Origin: Leifsonia sp. fls2-241-R2A-40a
GTDB taxonomy: Bacteria > Actinomycetota > Actinomycetes > Actinomycetales > Microbacteriaceae
Assembly (NCBI RefSeq): GCF_030209575.1
Contig: NZ_JARVRS010000001.1
Location: 620,001-684,000, forward strand
DNA length: 64,000 nucleotides
Direction of reading: 5' to 3'
Of this stretch, positions 1 to 8,255 are shown one piece after another. The position numbers and the translations under genes are program-made. The notes beneath the pieces were generated by a model. The model saw only the letters and a list, made by a program, of their open reading frames with translations. It searched no databases and was not told the origin of the DNA. The first letter of the stretch is position 1. Every line of letters starts with the position of its first letter.

Positions 1-954
1 GGAGATGTCGGTCAGGCTGGTCGCGGCGGCGGAGACGTTCTGGACGATCATGTCGACGTTGGCGTTCGCCTTCGCGACGATCTTGAAGATCTGGGCTGCC
101 TTGCCGGGCACGTCGGGAACGCCGACGACGGTGATCTTGGCCTCGCTGAGGTCGGTGGCCACGCCGGAGATGATGGGCTCTTCCACGGTTCCATCCTTCT
201 TGGCGGCCTCGGCGGCCGCTGCTTCATTGAGCACGTACGTGCCCTCTTTGTTCGAGAACGAGGAGCGCACGTGCAGCGTCACATTGTGGCGGCGCGCGTA
301 CTCGACGGCGCGGATGTGCAGCACCTTGGCGCCGGCCGCGGCCAGTTCGAGCATCTCCTCGCTGGTGATGCGGTCGATCTTGCGCGCGAGCGGAACCTGT
401 CGCGGGTCGGAGGTGAAGACGCCGTCGACGTCGGTGTAGATCTCGCACACCTCGGCGCCGAGCGCGGCGGCGAGGGCGACGGCGGTCGTGTCGGACCCGC
501 CGCGGCCGAGCGTCGTGATGTCGCGGGATTCGCGGCTGAAGCCCTGGAAGCCGGCGACGATGGCGATCGCGCCCTCGGTCAGCGCATCCTGGATGCGGCC
601 CGGCGTGACATCGACGATGCGCGCGGAGCCGTGCTGGGCGTCGGTGATCATGCCCGCCTGGCTGCCGGTGAACGAGCGTGCGTCGTACCCCATGCTCTTG
701 ATCGCCATGGCGAGCAGCGCCATCGAGATGCGCTCGCCCGCGGTGAGCAGCATGTCCAGTTCGCGCGGTGCCGGGATCGGCGTGACCTCATGAGCCAGGT
801 CGAGGAGTTCGTCGGTCGTGTCGCCCATCGCGGAGACGGCGACGACGACCTCGTTGCCGGCCTTGCGCGTCTCGACGATCCGTTTCGCGACGCGCTTGAT
901 GCTCTCCGCTGTCGCGACGGACGAACCGCCGAACTTCTGGACGATGAGGGCCAC
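1..954 (-). CDS. lysC: Aspartate kinase, partial (C-terminal end beyond window)
   Basis: Phosphorylates L-aspartate, the first step to lysine, threonine, methionine and diaminopimelate. The N-terminus reads [13 protein letters not shown], with the family KFGGSS nucleotide-binding motif at residues 7-12, followed by the kinase core and the start of the ACT regulatory region ([14 protein letters not shown]). The chosen GTG at 954 has an AGGAG five bases upstream; an in-frame GTG at 960 would overlap that ribosome site. The gene reaches base 1 still open, so the end of the second ACT domain is missing. It is the last visible gene of the dnaX-recR-lysC strand, 240 bases after recR. Feedback control by lysine/threonine is usual for the family but cannot be read here. 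Confidence 0.96.
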   Translation of the reverse strand, partial: MALIVQKFGGSSVATAESIKRVAKRIVETRKAGNEVVVAVSAMGDTTDELLDLAHEVTPIPAPRELDMLLTAGERISMALLAMAIKSMGYDARSFTGSQAGMITDAQHGSARIVDVTPGRIQDALTEGAIAIVAGFQGFSRESRDITTLGRGGSDTTAVALAAALGAEVCEIYTDVDGVFTSDPRQVPLARKIDRITSEEMLELAAAGAKVLHIRAVEYARRHNVTLHVRSSFSNKEGTYVLNEAAAAEAAKKDGTVEEPIISGVATDLSEAKITVVGVPDVPGKAAQIFKIVAKANANVDMIVQNVSAAATSLTDIS

Positions 955-1064
955 AGACACTCCTGAACTCACGGGCTTCCCATCCTACCGGCCGGGATAT
1001 CACGGTTCCTTCATGTGACGGCGGGCGGCCAGCTGGATCGGGAGGCCGGCGCTGGGCGGGTGCG

Positions 1065-1155
1065 CGGAAGGGAGGAAGTCCGGGTGACGGGACGGCGCGT
1101 CGGCGGGGAACGGAGGAAATCCGGTGTGCGGCGGGCAGGGAGTTCCTCCCTTCCG
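1065..1155. repeat. 13-bp inverted repeat in the recR-lysC gap
   Basis: CGGAAGGGAGGAA at 1065-1077 is exactly complementary to 1143-1155, with 65 bases between the arms. The region 955-1193 has no gene I can support. It is purine-rich with several GGAGGAA-like words, including a partial third copy near 1110-1125. It could form a long-range stem in the mRNA between recR and lysC, but there is no T-run and no function is shown. Confidence 0.5.
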
Positions 1156-1193
1156 GACGAGGGAGGGCAGGGGGACGGGGACGAGCCGGGGGG

Positions 1194-1790
1194 TCAGGAG
1201 ACCTGGCGGCGGCCCTCGAAGGCTCGGCCCAGGGTGACCTCGTCGGCGTACTCGAGGTCGCCGCCGACGGGCAGGCCGGAGGCGAGGCGGGTCACCCGGA
1301 TGTCGAGGGTGACGAGCAGCCGGCTGAGGTATGTCGCGGTCGCCTCGCCCTCGAGGTTCGGGTCGGTCGCGATGATGACCTCCTGAACGGTGCCGTCGGC
1401 GAGGCGCTGCATGAGCTGCCGGATGCGGAGATCGTCCGGGCCGACTCCGTCGATCGGGCTGATCGCGCCGCCGAGCACGTGGTACAGGCCGCGGAACTCC
1501 CGCGTGCGCTCGATGGCGACGACGTCTTTCGCCTCCTCCACCACGCAGATCAGCGTCGGCGTGCGGCGCGGGTCGCGGCAGATGGAGCAGGTGGCCTGCT
1601 CCGAGACGTTGCCGCAGATCTCGCAGAACCGGACCTTGTCGCGCACCTCGAGCAGCACCTCCGCCAGGCGCGTGACGTCGAACGTCTCGGTCTGGAGGAT
1701 GTGGAATGCGATGCGCTGGGCGGACTTCGGGCCGATGCCCGGCAGCCGCCCGAGCTCGTCGATCAGCTCTTGGACGATGCCTTCGTACAC
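1194..1790 (-). CDS. recR: Recombination mediator RecR
   Basis: Works with RecF/RecO to load RecA on gapped DNA. The 198-residue length is normal. In order: helix-hairpin-helix ([11 protein letters not shown], residues 16-26), four-cysteine zinc finger with Cys56, Cys59, Cys68 and Cys71, then the Toprim domain (ICVVEEAKD from about residue 81). It starts with ATG three bases after the dnaX stop, so the two are almost certainly co-translated from one transcript. Many bacteria have a ybaB/ebfC gene between dnaX and recR; it is absent here. Confidence 0.97.
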   Translation of the reverse strand: MYEGIVQELIDELGRLPGIGPKSAQRIAFHILQTETFDVTRLAEVLLEVRDKVRFCEICGNVSEQATCSICRDPRRTPTLICVVEEAKDVVAIERTREFRGLYHVLGGAISPIDGVGPDDLRIRQLMQRLADGTVQEVIIATDPNLEGEATATYLSRLLVTLDIRVTRLASGLPVGGDLEYADEVTLGRAFEGRRQVS

Positions 1791-1793
1791 CGG

Positions 1794-4295
1794 CTACCTC
1801 ATTCCCGGGGTGGGAGGCGCGGGCTGCTCCTCGATGAACGTGGCGCCGAGGATCTCACGCACCACGGCCTCCCCGTAGCGCTGCGGCTGCTGGAACGTCG
1901 GCGTGCGGGAACCGGCGGCCGGGGCCGACGATCCGCGCGGCGCGCGCGCCTCGCGGGAGGATGCGGCCGGACGGGAGGGCGCGGCGGACGTGGCCTCGGC
2001 CCAGTCGCCGGACGGCTCGTCGGGAACCGGGGGCTCGAACGGCGGCTCCGTCTCGGGCGGCGGGACGTCGTCGAACGGAGGCTCGTCGAACGGAGGCTCG
2101 TCGAACGGAGGCTCGTCCGCGGAAGGCGCTGCAGGGGCCGGGATGGCGCGGGCGGGCGTCGCGGGCGCAGCAGCGGGCGACGCGGCGGGAGCGGTATCGG
2201 GAGCTCCAGCGGGACGTTCGAGCGTCACCACGGTCGCGGCGGTGACCGCCGTGGACGGTCCCGACGGCTCGGACGGCTCGGACGGCGCAGAAGGGATCGT
2301 CACGGTCGCCCATTCCGTCACGACCGCGCCGGCGGGCGTGGCGGCCGCAGCAGCGCCGGCCGTCGCGCGCGCAGCGGGGGCTCCCGCAGACGACGCGCCG
2401 CTCGCAGCGCCGGCGTTGCTGGTCGACGCATCACGCCGGGCAGACGGCGCAGCGGGTGCGACGGTCGCCGGGGCAGAGGGCTCCGCGCCCGGCCACGTCT
2501 CCGCCGTGGGGGCTGCCGGAGCGCCGCCCGACGGCCGCGGCGAGCCGCCCGAACCCGGGGCGGAGTCGGCACGGGCGATGAACTTCACCCGGATGCCGAG
2601 CACGTCGACGATCGCCTGACGGAGGTATTCGCTGACGCCGAGCGAACCGCCCGCGTCCGGCTGACGGAAGCTCTGCACATCGTTGTCGCTCGGGAAGGAG
2701 AGGGTGAGCACGTCACCGTTGAGCGAGCGGACCTGGGCGGTGAAGACGACCATCCACGCGCTGCGCTTGGCCCGCTGGACGGCGTCGAGGATCTGCGGCC
2801 AGGCGTCCTTCACCTGTTGCGTCGTGACCGGCCCGACCGGGGCAGCAGCAGTGGCGTCCGAGCGTTCGGAGGTGGTCGCGGGCTCGGTCGCCGACTCGGC
2901 GGCGGGCTCGGACGCGGCGGGCTCGGACGCGGCGGCGACCGCCGGAACGGCCTCGTCGGCGGCCACGGGAGCAGCAGACGCCGGAGCAGCCGGCGCAGAC
3001 GCGACCGGCGCAGCAGCGGCAGGTGCCGACGCAGCCGGCGCAGCAGCCGCAGGCGCACGCGAACCGCTCGCCGCGGGCGCTACCGGGGCGCGCTCCGCAC
3101 GACCGGCCGGCTCGGACCCGATCGCGTCGCTGACGCCGACCCGGCGCTCCAGCCGCTCGACCCGAGCGAGCGCGCCACGCTCGCTCTCGTCGCTCGACGG
3201 CACGAGCACGCGGGCGATCATGAGTTCCAGATGCAGGCGCGGCGACGTGGCGCCGGTCATCTCGGTCAGCGCAGCGTTGACGATGTCGGCGGCACGGCTG
3301 AGCTCGGCGGCACCGAACTTCATGGCCTGCACGCCCATCCGGTCGAGTTCGTCCTGCGGGACTCCGCGCAGCACCGCCGCGGCACCCTCGACACTGGTCG
3401 CCGCGACCACGATGAGGTCGCGCAGACGCTCGAGCAGGTCTTCGACGAACCGTCGGGGATCCTGCCCGGTCTGGATGACGCGGTCGACCGCCGCGAACGC
3501 CCCGGCCGCGTCCCGTGCGGAGATGGCGTCGATCACGTCGTCGAGCAGAGCCGCGTGGGTGTACCCGAGCAGGGCGACGGCCCGCTCGTATTCGATGGCG
3601 CTGCCCTCGGACCCGGCCATGAGCTGGTCGAGCAGCGAGAGCGTGTCCCGCGGCGACCCGCCTCCGGCGCGCACGACGAGCGGCAGCACGCCCGGGGCGA
3701 CGGTCATGCCCTCGCTGTCGCAGAGACCCTGGACGTACTCCAGCATCTGCGCGGGCGGGACGAGCCGGAACGGGTAGTGGTGGGTGCGGGAGCGGATGGT
3801 CCCGATGACCTTCTCAGGCTCGGTCGTCGCGAAGATGAACTTCACGTGCTCCGGCGGCTCCTCGACGATCTTGAGCAGCGCGTTGAAGCCCTGCGGCGTC
3901 ACCATGTGCGCCTCGTCGAGGATGAAGATCTTGAACCGGTCGCGAGCGGGAGCGAAGATCGCACGCTCGCGGATGTCGCGGGCGTCGTCGACGCCGTTGT
4001 GGCTCGCCGCGTCGATCTCGACGACGTCGAGCGATCCGCCGCCGTCGCGACTCAGCTCGATGCAGCTGTCGCATTTGCCGCACGGAGTGTCGGTCGGACC
4101 CTCGGCGCAGTTGAGACAGCGGGCAAGGATGCGCGCCGACGTGGTCTTGCCGCAGCCGCGGGGACCGGAGAACAGATAGGCGTGATTCACCCGGTTCGTG
4201 CGCAGCGCCGTCATCAACGGCTCCGTCACCTGGGACTGGCCGATCATCTCGGCGAAGGTGTCGGGCCGATAGCGGCGATACAGGGCGGTTACCAC
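1794..4295 (-). CDS. dnaX: DNA polymerase III subunits gamma/tau
   Basis: Clamp-loader ATPase of the replisome, 833 residues. Seen: Walker A GPRGCGKT at residues 44-51, zinc-binding cysteines at 60, 63, 72, 75 and 78, DEAH Walker B at 127-130, then AAA+ lid and domain III to about residue 370. The remaining tail is a long Ala/Pro/Ser-rich linker with a folded tau-like segment (about 490-570) and an acidic FDEPP repeat tract. The GTG start has no Shine-Dalgarno but lies six bases after TAGCAT, fitting a leaderless mRNA. No frameshift slippery site for a short gamma form was recognised. Confidence 0.97.
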   Translation of the reverse strand: MVTALYRRYRPDTFAEMIGQSQVTEPLMTALRTNRVNHAYLFSGPRGCGKTTSARILARCLNCAEGPTDTPCGKCDSCIELSRDGGGSLDVVEIDAASHNGVDDARDIRERAIFAPARDRFKIFILDEAHMVTPQGFNALLKIVEEPPEHVKFIFATTEPEKVIGTIRSRTHHYPFRLVPPAQMLEYVQGLCDSEGMTVAPGVLPLVVRAGGGSPRDTLSLLDQLMAGSEGSAIEYERAVALLGYTHAALLDDVIDAISARDAAGAFAAVDRVIQTGQDPRRFVEDLLERLRDLIVVAATSVEGAAAVLRGVPQDELDRMGVQAMKFGAAELSRAADIVNAALTEMTGATSPRLHLELMIARVLVPSSDESERGALARVERLERRVGVSDAIGSEPAGRAERAPVAPAASGSRAPAAAAPAASAPAAAAPVASAPAAPASAAPVAADEAVPAVAAASEPAASEPAAESATEPATTSERSDATAAAPVGPVTTQQVKDAWPQILDAVQRAKRSAWMVVFTAQVRSLNGDVLTLSFPSDNDVQSFRQPDAGGSLGVSEYLRQAIVDVLGIRVKFIARADSAPGSGGSPRPSGGAPAAPTAETWPGAEPSAPATVAPAAPSARRDASTSNAGAASGASSAGAPAARATAGAAAAATPAGAVVTEWATVTIPSAPSEPSEPSGPSTAVTAATVVTLERPAGAPDTAPAASPAAAPATPARAIPAPAAPSADEPPFDEPPFDEPPFDDVPPPETEPPFEPPVPDEPSGDWAEATSAAPSRPAASSREARAPRGSSAPAAGSRTPTFQQPQRYGEAVVREILGATFIEEQPAPPTPGMR
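2071..2115 (-). repeat. Three perfect 15-bp tandem repeats inside dnaX
   Basis: The unit TCGAACGGAGGCTCG occurs three times head to tail (2071-2085, 2086-2100, 2101-2115). On the coding strand it gives repeated FDEPP pentapeptides in the flexible acidic tail of tau. Because the unit is a multiple of three, copy-number change would not break the frame, so the array may vary between strains. Confidence 0.9.
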
Positions 4296-4301
4296 TCACA
4301 C

Positions 4302-4307
4302 ATGCTA
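4302..4307 (-). promoter_or_regulatory. -10 box of dnaX, leaderless arrangement
   Basis: TAGCAT on the minus strand ends six bases before the dnaX GTG. No good -35 and no Shine-Dalgarno are visible, so transcription would begin at or next to the start codon. Confidence 0.5.
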
Positions 4308-4343
4308 CTCATCGCCGCCGACATTCGGCTGGGCTGCGGGCGT

Positions 4344-5591
4344 TCAGGGGCCGCGGACGTTCAGCGCCCGGCCGATCGCCGACCAGAGCGAGACCCGGGC
4401 GTCCTCGGTGGGCTGCGCCTGCGGGGCCGGGGGCAGGTCCAACGGCGTGTACGGCGGCAGGTAGAAGGCGTGCGTGGCCTGCGGAGCGCGGACGTACGCG
4501 TCGCCTCCGCGAGCGGGCCGGACGGTCGCCGCGACGTCCATCCAGGTGCAGCCGTTCCCGAGCTGCTCGTCCTGGCCCGCGCATCCCAGCACCACCGGGC
4601 CTGGGATCCGCGCGAGGTCGAGCACCGACGACGTGGTGACCTCCCGCGTGCCGCTCACGCAGGGCACCCAGGCTCCGCCGACGGTCACCGCCGGTCCGGG
4701 GACAGGCGACGGGCAGACCAGTCCCGTCGTCCCCGCGGGCGCGATGGCGCCGTACACGAGTTCGGGATGCGCGACCGCCGTCCAGAGCGCCAGTTGCGCC
4801 CCGCGGGAGGTGCCGAAGACGAAGATCCGTCGTGGGTCGACCCCCGGCTGCGAGCGCAGCCAGTTGAGCGCGGCGACCACGCGCTCGGCCGGCAGGGTGC
4901 GCACCGGGCCGAGCTGACCGGCCGACCCGTAGGTCGAGAGCGCGAGCGCCGGGTAGCCCATCGCCGAGAGGGTGGATGCGGCCAGCACCCCCGTCTCGAT
5001 GTCCGGCTCGGTGCCGTCGAAGACCAGGAGCGCCGGTCTCGGCGCACCGACCGCCCTCGACGGCTCGAAGTAGTCGCCGGTGATCCCGTCGTCGAAGACC
5101 GCGCGTGACGGGGCGACGGACGACAGGCCGACCCGATGCAGCCGCCGGGCGGCGATCCGCCGACCGTCGATGACCGCATCCACGTCGACGGTGACCGTCG
5201 CGCCTCCCCACTGCTGGGGCGAGGTGGCCTGCTCCCCGTGGTCGCCCAGCAGCGACCAGAACAGCCCCATCCCGTCCGCCCCGGAGAACGGCGCCTCGAC
5301 CGGCACCTCGCGGTCGAGGTCCACCACGCCCGATGACGGCACGACATAGGCGGCCTGGGAGCTCCACGTCCCGCCCGACGTGCCGTCGGGCGCTTGCGGT
5401 CGCGCGGTCGCGCGGATGGTGACGCGGCCGCCCGGCGGGAGCGACACCAGGCGCAGGTGCACCGGTTGCCAGATGCGGCTCGGCTCCTCACTCACCTCGA
5501 GGCGTGGACCGCCTGCGCCGGGCGGCCCGCTGCATCCCACCAGCGCGCCCAGCGCCAGTGCGAGCAGTGCGGCCGCCAGCTTCCGTCTCAT
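4344..5591 (-). CDS. Lipoprotein, BAAT/acyl-CoA thioesterase-like hydrolase (catalytic copy)
   Basis: 415 residues. Signal peptide with lipobox ending at Cys20, so anchored to the outer face of the membrane. Residues about 30-160 resemble the BAAT N-terminal beta domain (GMGLFWSL near 107-114), and 185-410 an alpha/beta hydrolase. The nucleophile elbow GTSRG has Ser262; Asp341 and His374 are plausible partners. Cysteines 293, 311, 337 and 348 are shared with the two upstream paralogues and could form disulfides. ATG overlaps the stop of the preceding gene (ATGA), so it is translationally coupled and last in the array. True substrate unknown; an extracytoplasmic site makes CoA esters unlikely. 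Confidence 0.85.
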   Translation of the reverse strand: MRRKLAAALLALALGALVGCSGPPGAGGPRLEVSEEPSRIWQPVHLRLVSLPPGGRVTIRATARPQAPDGTSGGTWSSQAAYVVPSSGVVDLDREVPVEAPFSGADGMGLFWSLLGDHGEQATSPQQWGGATVTVDVDAVIDGRRIAARRLHRVGLSSVAPSRAVFDDGITGDYFEPSRAVGAPRPALLVFDGTEPDIETGVLAASTLSAMGYPALALSTYGSAGQLGPVRTLPAERVVAALNWLRSQPGVDPRRIFVFGTSRGAQLALWTAVAHPELVYGAIAPAGTTGLVCPSPVPGPAVTVGGAWVPCVSGTREVTTSSVLDLARIPGPVVLGCAGQDEQLGNGCTWMDVAATVRPARGGDAYVRAPQATHAFYLPPYTPLDLPPAPQAQPTEDARVSLWSAIGRALNVRGP

Positions 5592-6892
5592 GGTCGGACC
5601 GCCCCGGTCAGCTTCCCGAGCACGAGCTGCCAGAAGGCGGTCCGGGCGGTCTCGGTCGCCTGAGCAGTGGCCGGCGGGAGGTCGCTGAGCCCGATGGGGA
5701 GCAGCGGCGGCGTGGTGATGTCGTGGCCGGCGTTCTGGGCGTAGAGGAACGCATCCCCGTCCTCCTCGCCGCGCGCCGACTCCCCCGCCCTGGTCCAGTC
5801 GCAGGCCGTCGGCAGCAGCCGGTCCGCCGTGCCGCACGCCAGCACGAGCGGTCCCGAGATGCGCTGCAGCGGGAGGATGTCCGTCCCGGCGATCGTGCGC
5901 TCGGGGTTCGCGCACGGCAGAGGGCGGCCGTGCTGGATCAGCAGCGGGCTGCCCGCAGCGGACGTGCACTGCAGCGCGGTCGCCCCCGTTGCCGCGAACG
6001 CCCCGTGGATGCGGTCGGGATCGTTGGCGGCGAACCACAGCGCCAGGGATGACGCCCGGCCCGTGCCGTAGACGAAGATCCTGTCCTCGTCGACGATGGG
6101 CAGCGACGAGAACCAGCTGAGCGCCGAATCGAAGGTCTCGACCGAGAGCGCCGCGGAGCCCGGGATCTGCCCGGCGGGAACGAACGCGGGCAGGACGAGG
6201 ACGGGGAACCCGGCGGAGGCGATCATCCGCGCGGCGAAGGCGCCGGAGGCGCCCCCGTCGTCGCCGTCGATGAGGATGACGCCCGGCCGCAGGTCGACCG
6301 GTGTCGGCACCGAGTCGACGAGCCGCCCCACCCGTGCCGTCGGCGCGAACCCGGACGCCTCCGGGTCGCCCGTCGCCTGAACATCGCTGCCCAGCACATC
6401 CCGATCGGTGGTCCCCGCCGCCAGCGGCGCGCGATGCAGCTGCGCCGACGCGACCTGGCGCCCCTCCTGCTCCGCCGAGAAGCGGACGTCGAACGCCCCG
6501 AACGCCCACTGCGCCTCCAGTTGCTGCTGGCTCAGCGAGGGTCCCTTCAGGCTCCACAGCAGCCCAGCGCCGTCGGGCGACGGATAGGGGGCCGCCAGCG
6601 GCTCCTGCGCCCACAGCCGGATCCGGCCGTTCGCCGGGACGTCGTACACCGCGCGGGACGACCACGCACCCGCAGGGGTCGTGACGCGGGCGGTGAGCAC
6701 GACGGTCTCCGCCGGTTGCAGACCCGCGACTTGGATGGCGACCGGCTCGGTGGTCCGGTCGGCGAACCGGCTGAAGACGAAGCGCGCCCCACCGCCGGCC
6801 GCGCCCGCGCAGGCCGAGAGCAGCAGTGCGATGATCGCACCGACGACGGTCAGCCCGAGGGCGCGACGCCTCTGCCTGGAGCCGCGCGTCAC
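5588..6892 (-). CDS. Lipoprotein, BAAT-like hydrolase fold, nucleophile lost
   Basis: 434 residues, paralogue of both neighbours, with the same two-domain layout (GAGLLWSLKG near 108-117; hydrolase half from about 200). Lipobox LSAC gives a lipidated Cys28. The elbow reads GTGRA, so Gly278 sits where the third paralogue has Ser262, while Asp357 and His390 remain. This suggests a non-catalytic binding or partner role rather than random decay, because the frame and the rest of the fold are intact. GTG start overlaps the previous stop by four bases (GTGA), and its own stop overlaps the next ATG. Function unknown. Confidence 0.82.
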   Translation of the reverse strand: MTRGSRQRRRALGLTVVGAIIALLLSACAGAAGGGARFVFSRFADRTTEPVAIQVAGLQPAETVVLTARVTTPAGAWSSRAVYDVPANGRIRLWAQEPLAAPYPSPDGAGLLWSLKGPSLSQQQLEAQWAFGAFDVRFSAEQEGRQVASAQLHRAPLAAGTTDRDVLGSDVQATGDPEASGFAPTARVGRLVDSVPTPVDLRPGVILIDGDDGGASGAFAARMIASAGFPVLVLPAFVPAGQIPGSAALSVETFDSALSWFSSLPIVDEDRIFVYGTGRASSLALWFAANDPDRIHGAFAATGATALQCTSAAGSPLLIQHGRPLPCANPERTIAGTDILPLQRISGPLVLACGTADRLLPTACDWTRAGESARGEEDGDAFLYAQNAGHDITTPPLLPIGLSDLPPATAQATETARTAFWQLVLGKLTGAVRP

Positions 6893-8241
6893 TCGAGCAC
6901 CGCCCTCAGGATGGCGCGGCCGACCGCGTTCCAGAAGTCGATGCGCGCCTGCTCGGTGGGCTGTCCGCCGACGGCCGGAAGCGCGAGCGGCAGCCCGGGA
7001 GGGACGGACACCGCATGGGTGGCTCCGGCCGCGTAGATCGTCGCATCCCCCGTCCGCGGACCGCGGGTCGCGGCGAGCGCCCGCTGCCAGGCGCACGCAT
7101 CCCGGAGCACCTCGTCCCGGAGTCCGCACGCCAGGACCACCGGGCCGGCGACACCGTCGATGGGAGGGATGAACGACGGCACCACGGTCCCCGCGTCCGA
7201 CAGGCACGGCAGGCCCGACGCGTTCTCGAACGCGGGAGCGACGCGGGCCGCGGGCAGGCAGAGCAGCGCAGGGCTGCCCCCCGCCACGAACAGCCCGTGG
7301 ACGAACGACGGGAAGCGGGTGGCCGCCCAGAGCGCCAGCTGCTCCGCGACACCGGTGCCGTAGACGAAGACGCGGTCGTGCTGGATGTCCGGGCGCTGCG
7401 CCAGCCAGTCGAACACGGCCTGCACCGTGGTGTCCGAGATGATGCCGGTGGAGCGGATGCCGTCGGCGGCCGGGGCGACGGGGATGCGCAGGACCGACGC
7501 CCCGAAGGCGGCGATCAGGGGCCCCGCGTAGTCCGCCGACGCGCCGGGAGAGGGGTCGTCGAACATGAGCACGGCGGGCACCTGCGGGCGCTCGAGGCTC
7601 GCGGCGCTGTAGAACGTGCCGAGCGGCACATCCTCGTGGGTCTGGTGGGGCAGCCGCGGGTCGATGGCCGGCCGCAGGTCGCGCGTGTAGATGGTGCGCA
7701 CGGACAGCGACGCGGCGAGCCCGGAGAGGTCGAAGCGACGGGAGGCGACCACGCGCTCGCCGTCCGACGCGGTCAGCGTGAGGTGGATCGCGTCGAACAT
7801 CCACTGCCGGGCCGCCGTCGGCTCCGAGAGCTGGGGCCCGCGCAACGACCAGAACAGTCCAGCCGAGTCCGCCTCGGCGAACGGCGCCAACTGGGGACGC
7901 GCGCGGGCGAGGTCGAGGGTGCCGGAGGCGGGCACGGTGTACATCGCGGCCGACGTCCAGGTGCCGTGCGCTGTCGAGAGGAGGGAGCGCAGTCGCAGGT
8001 GGGCGCCCGGCTCGACCCCGACCAGTTGCAGGGGCGCCGGCCACAGCACCGCGCTGTAGCGCACCAGCGGCGGCGTCACGAATCGCGGACCGCCGTCGCC
8101 CACAGCGGTGCCGCAGCCGGTCAGCGCCGCGGTCGCCAGCAGCACCACCGCGAGGGCGGAGGCGAGGGTGCGGCCGAGGCGCGCGCGCGAGGCAGCTCGC
8201 GGCATCCCCTGCCGTCCGTCCTCGCCGCGCCGTCGCCGCAT
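6889..8241 (-). CDS. Lipoprotein, BAAT-like hydrolase fold, nucleophile lost (first paralogue)
   Basis: 450 residues, first of the three paralogues. An Arg-rich N-terminus precedes the hydrophobic stretch and lipobox LTGC (Cys43). Start ATG at 8241 is supported by GGGAG eight bases upstream; an alternative Met13 at 8205 would give a more usual signal peptide length. Elbow sequence GTGVA has Gly297 in place of serine, whereas Asp376 and His409 are kept. The gene begins 14 bases after ackA and overlaps the next gene by four bases, so it belongs to the same transcription unit as pta-ackA. Function unknown. Confidence 0.82.
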   Translation of the reverse strand: MRRRRGEDGRQGMPRAASRARLGRTLASALAVVLLATAALTGCGTAVGDGGPRFVTPPLVRYSAVLWPAPLQLVGVEPGAHLRLRSLLSTAHGTWTSAAMYTVPASGTLDLARARPQLAPFAEADSAGLFWSLRGPQLSEPTAARQWMFDAIHLTLTASDGERVVASRRFDLSGLAASLSVRTIYTRDLRPAIDPRLPHQTHEDVPLGTFYSAASLERPQVPAVLMFDDPSPGASADYAGPLIAAFGASVLRIPVAPAADGIRSTGIISDTTVQAVFDWLAQRPDIQHDRVFVYGTGVAEQLALWAATRFPSFVHGLFVAGGSPALLCLPAARVAPAFENASGLPCLSDAGTVVPSFIPPIDGVAGPVVLACGLRDEVLRDACAWQRALAATRGPRTGDATIYAAGATHAVSVPPGLPLALPAVGGQPTEQARIDFWNAVGRAILRAVLE

Positions 8242-8255
8242 GGCCTCTGCTCCCG

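Noticed and set aside
2071-2115. CRISPR-like repeats
   Set aside because: Three direct repeats with no spacers inside a coding region.
1479-5108. 1209-codon open frame on the plus strand
   Set aside because: Antisense to recR, dnaX and the first lipoprotein gene; repetitive Arg/Gly/Ala sequence as expected from high-GC opposite frames.
5588-8241. Pseudogenes among the lipoproteins
   Set aside because: Frames, lipoboxes, cysteines and other motifs are intact; only the nucleophile differs.
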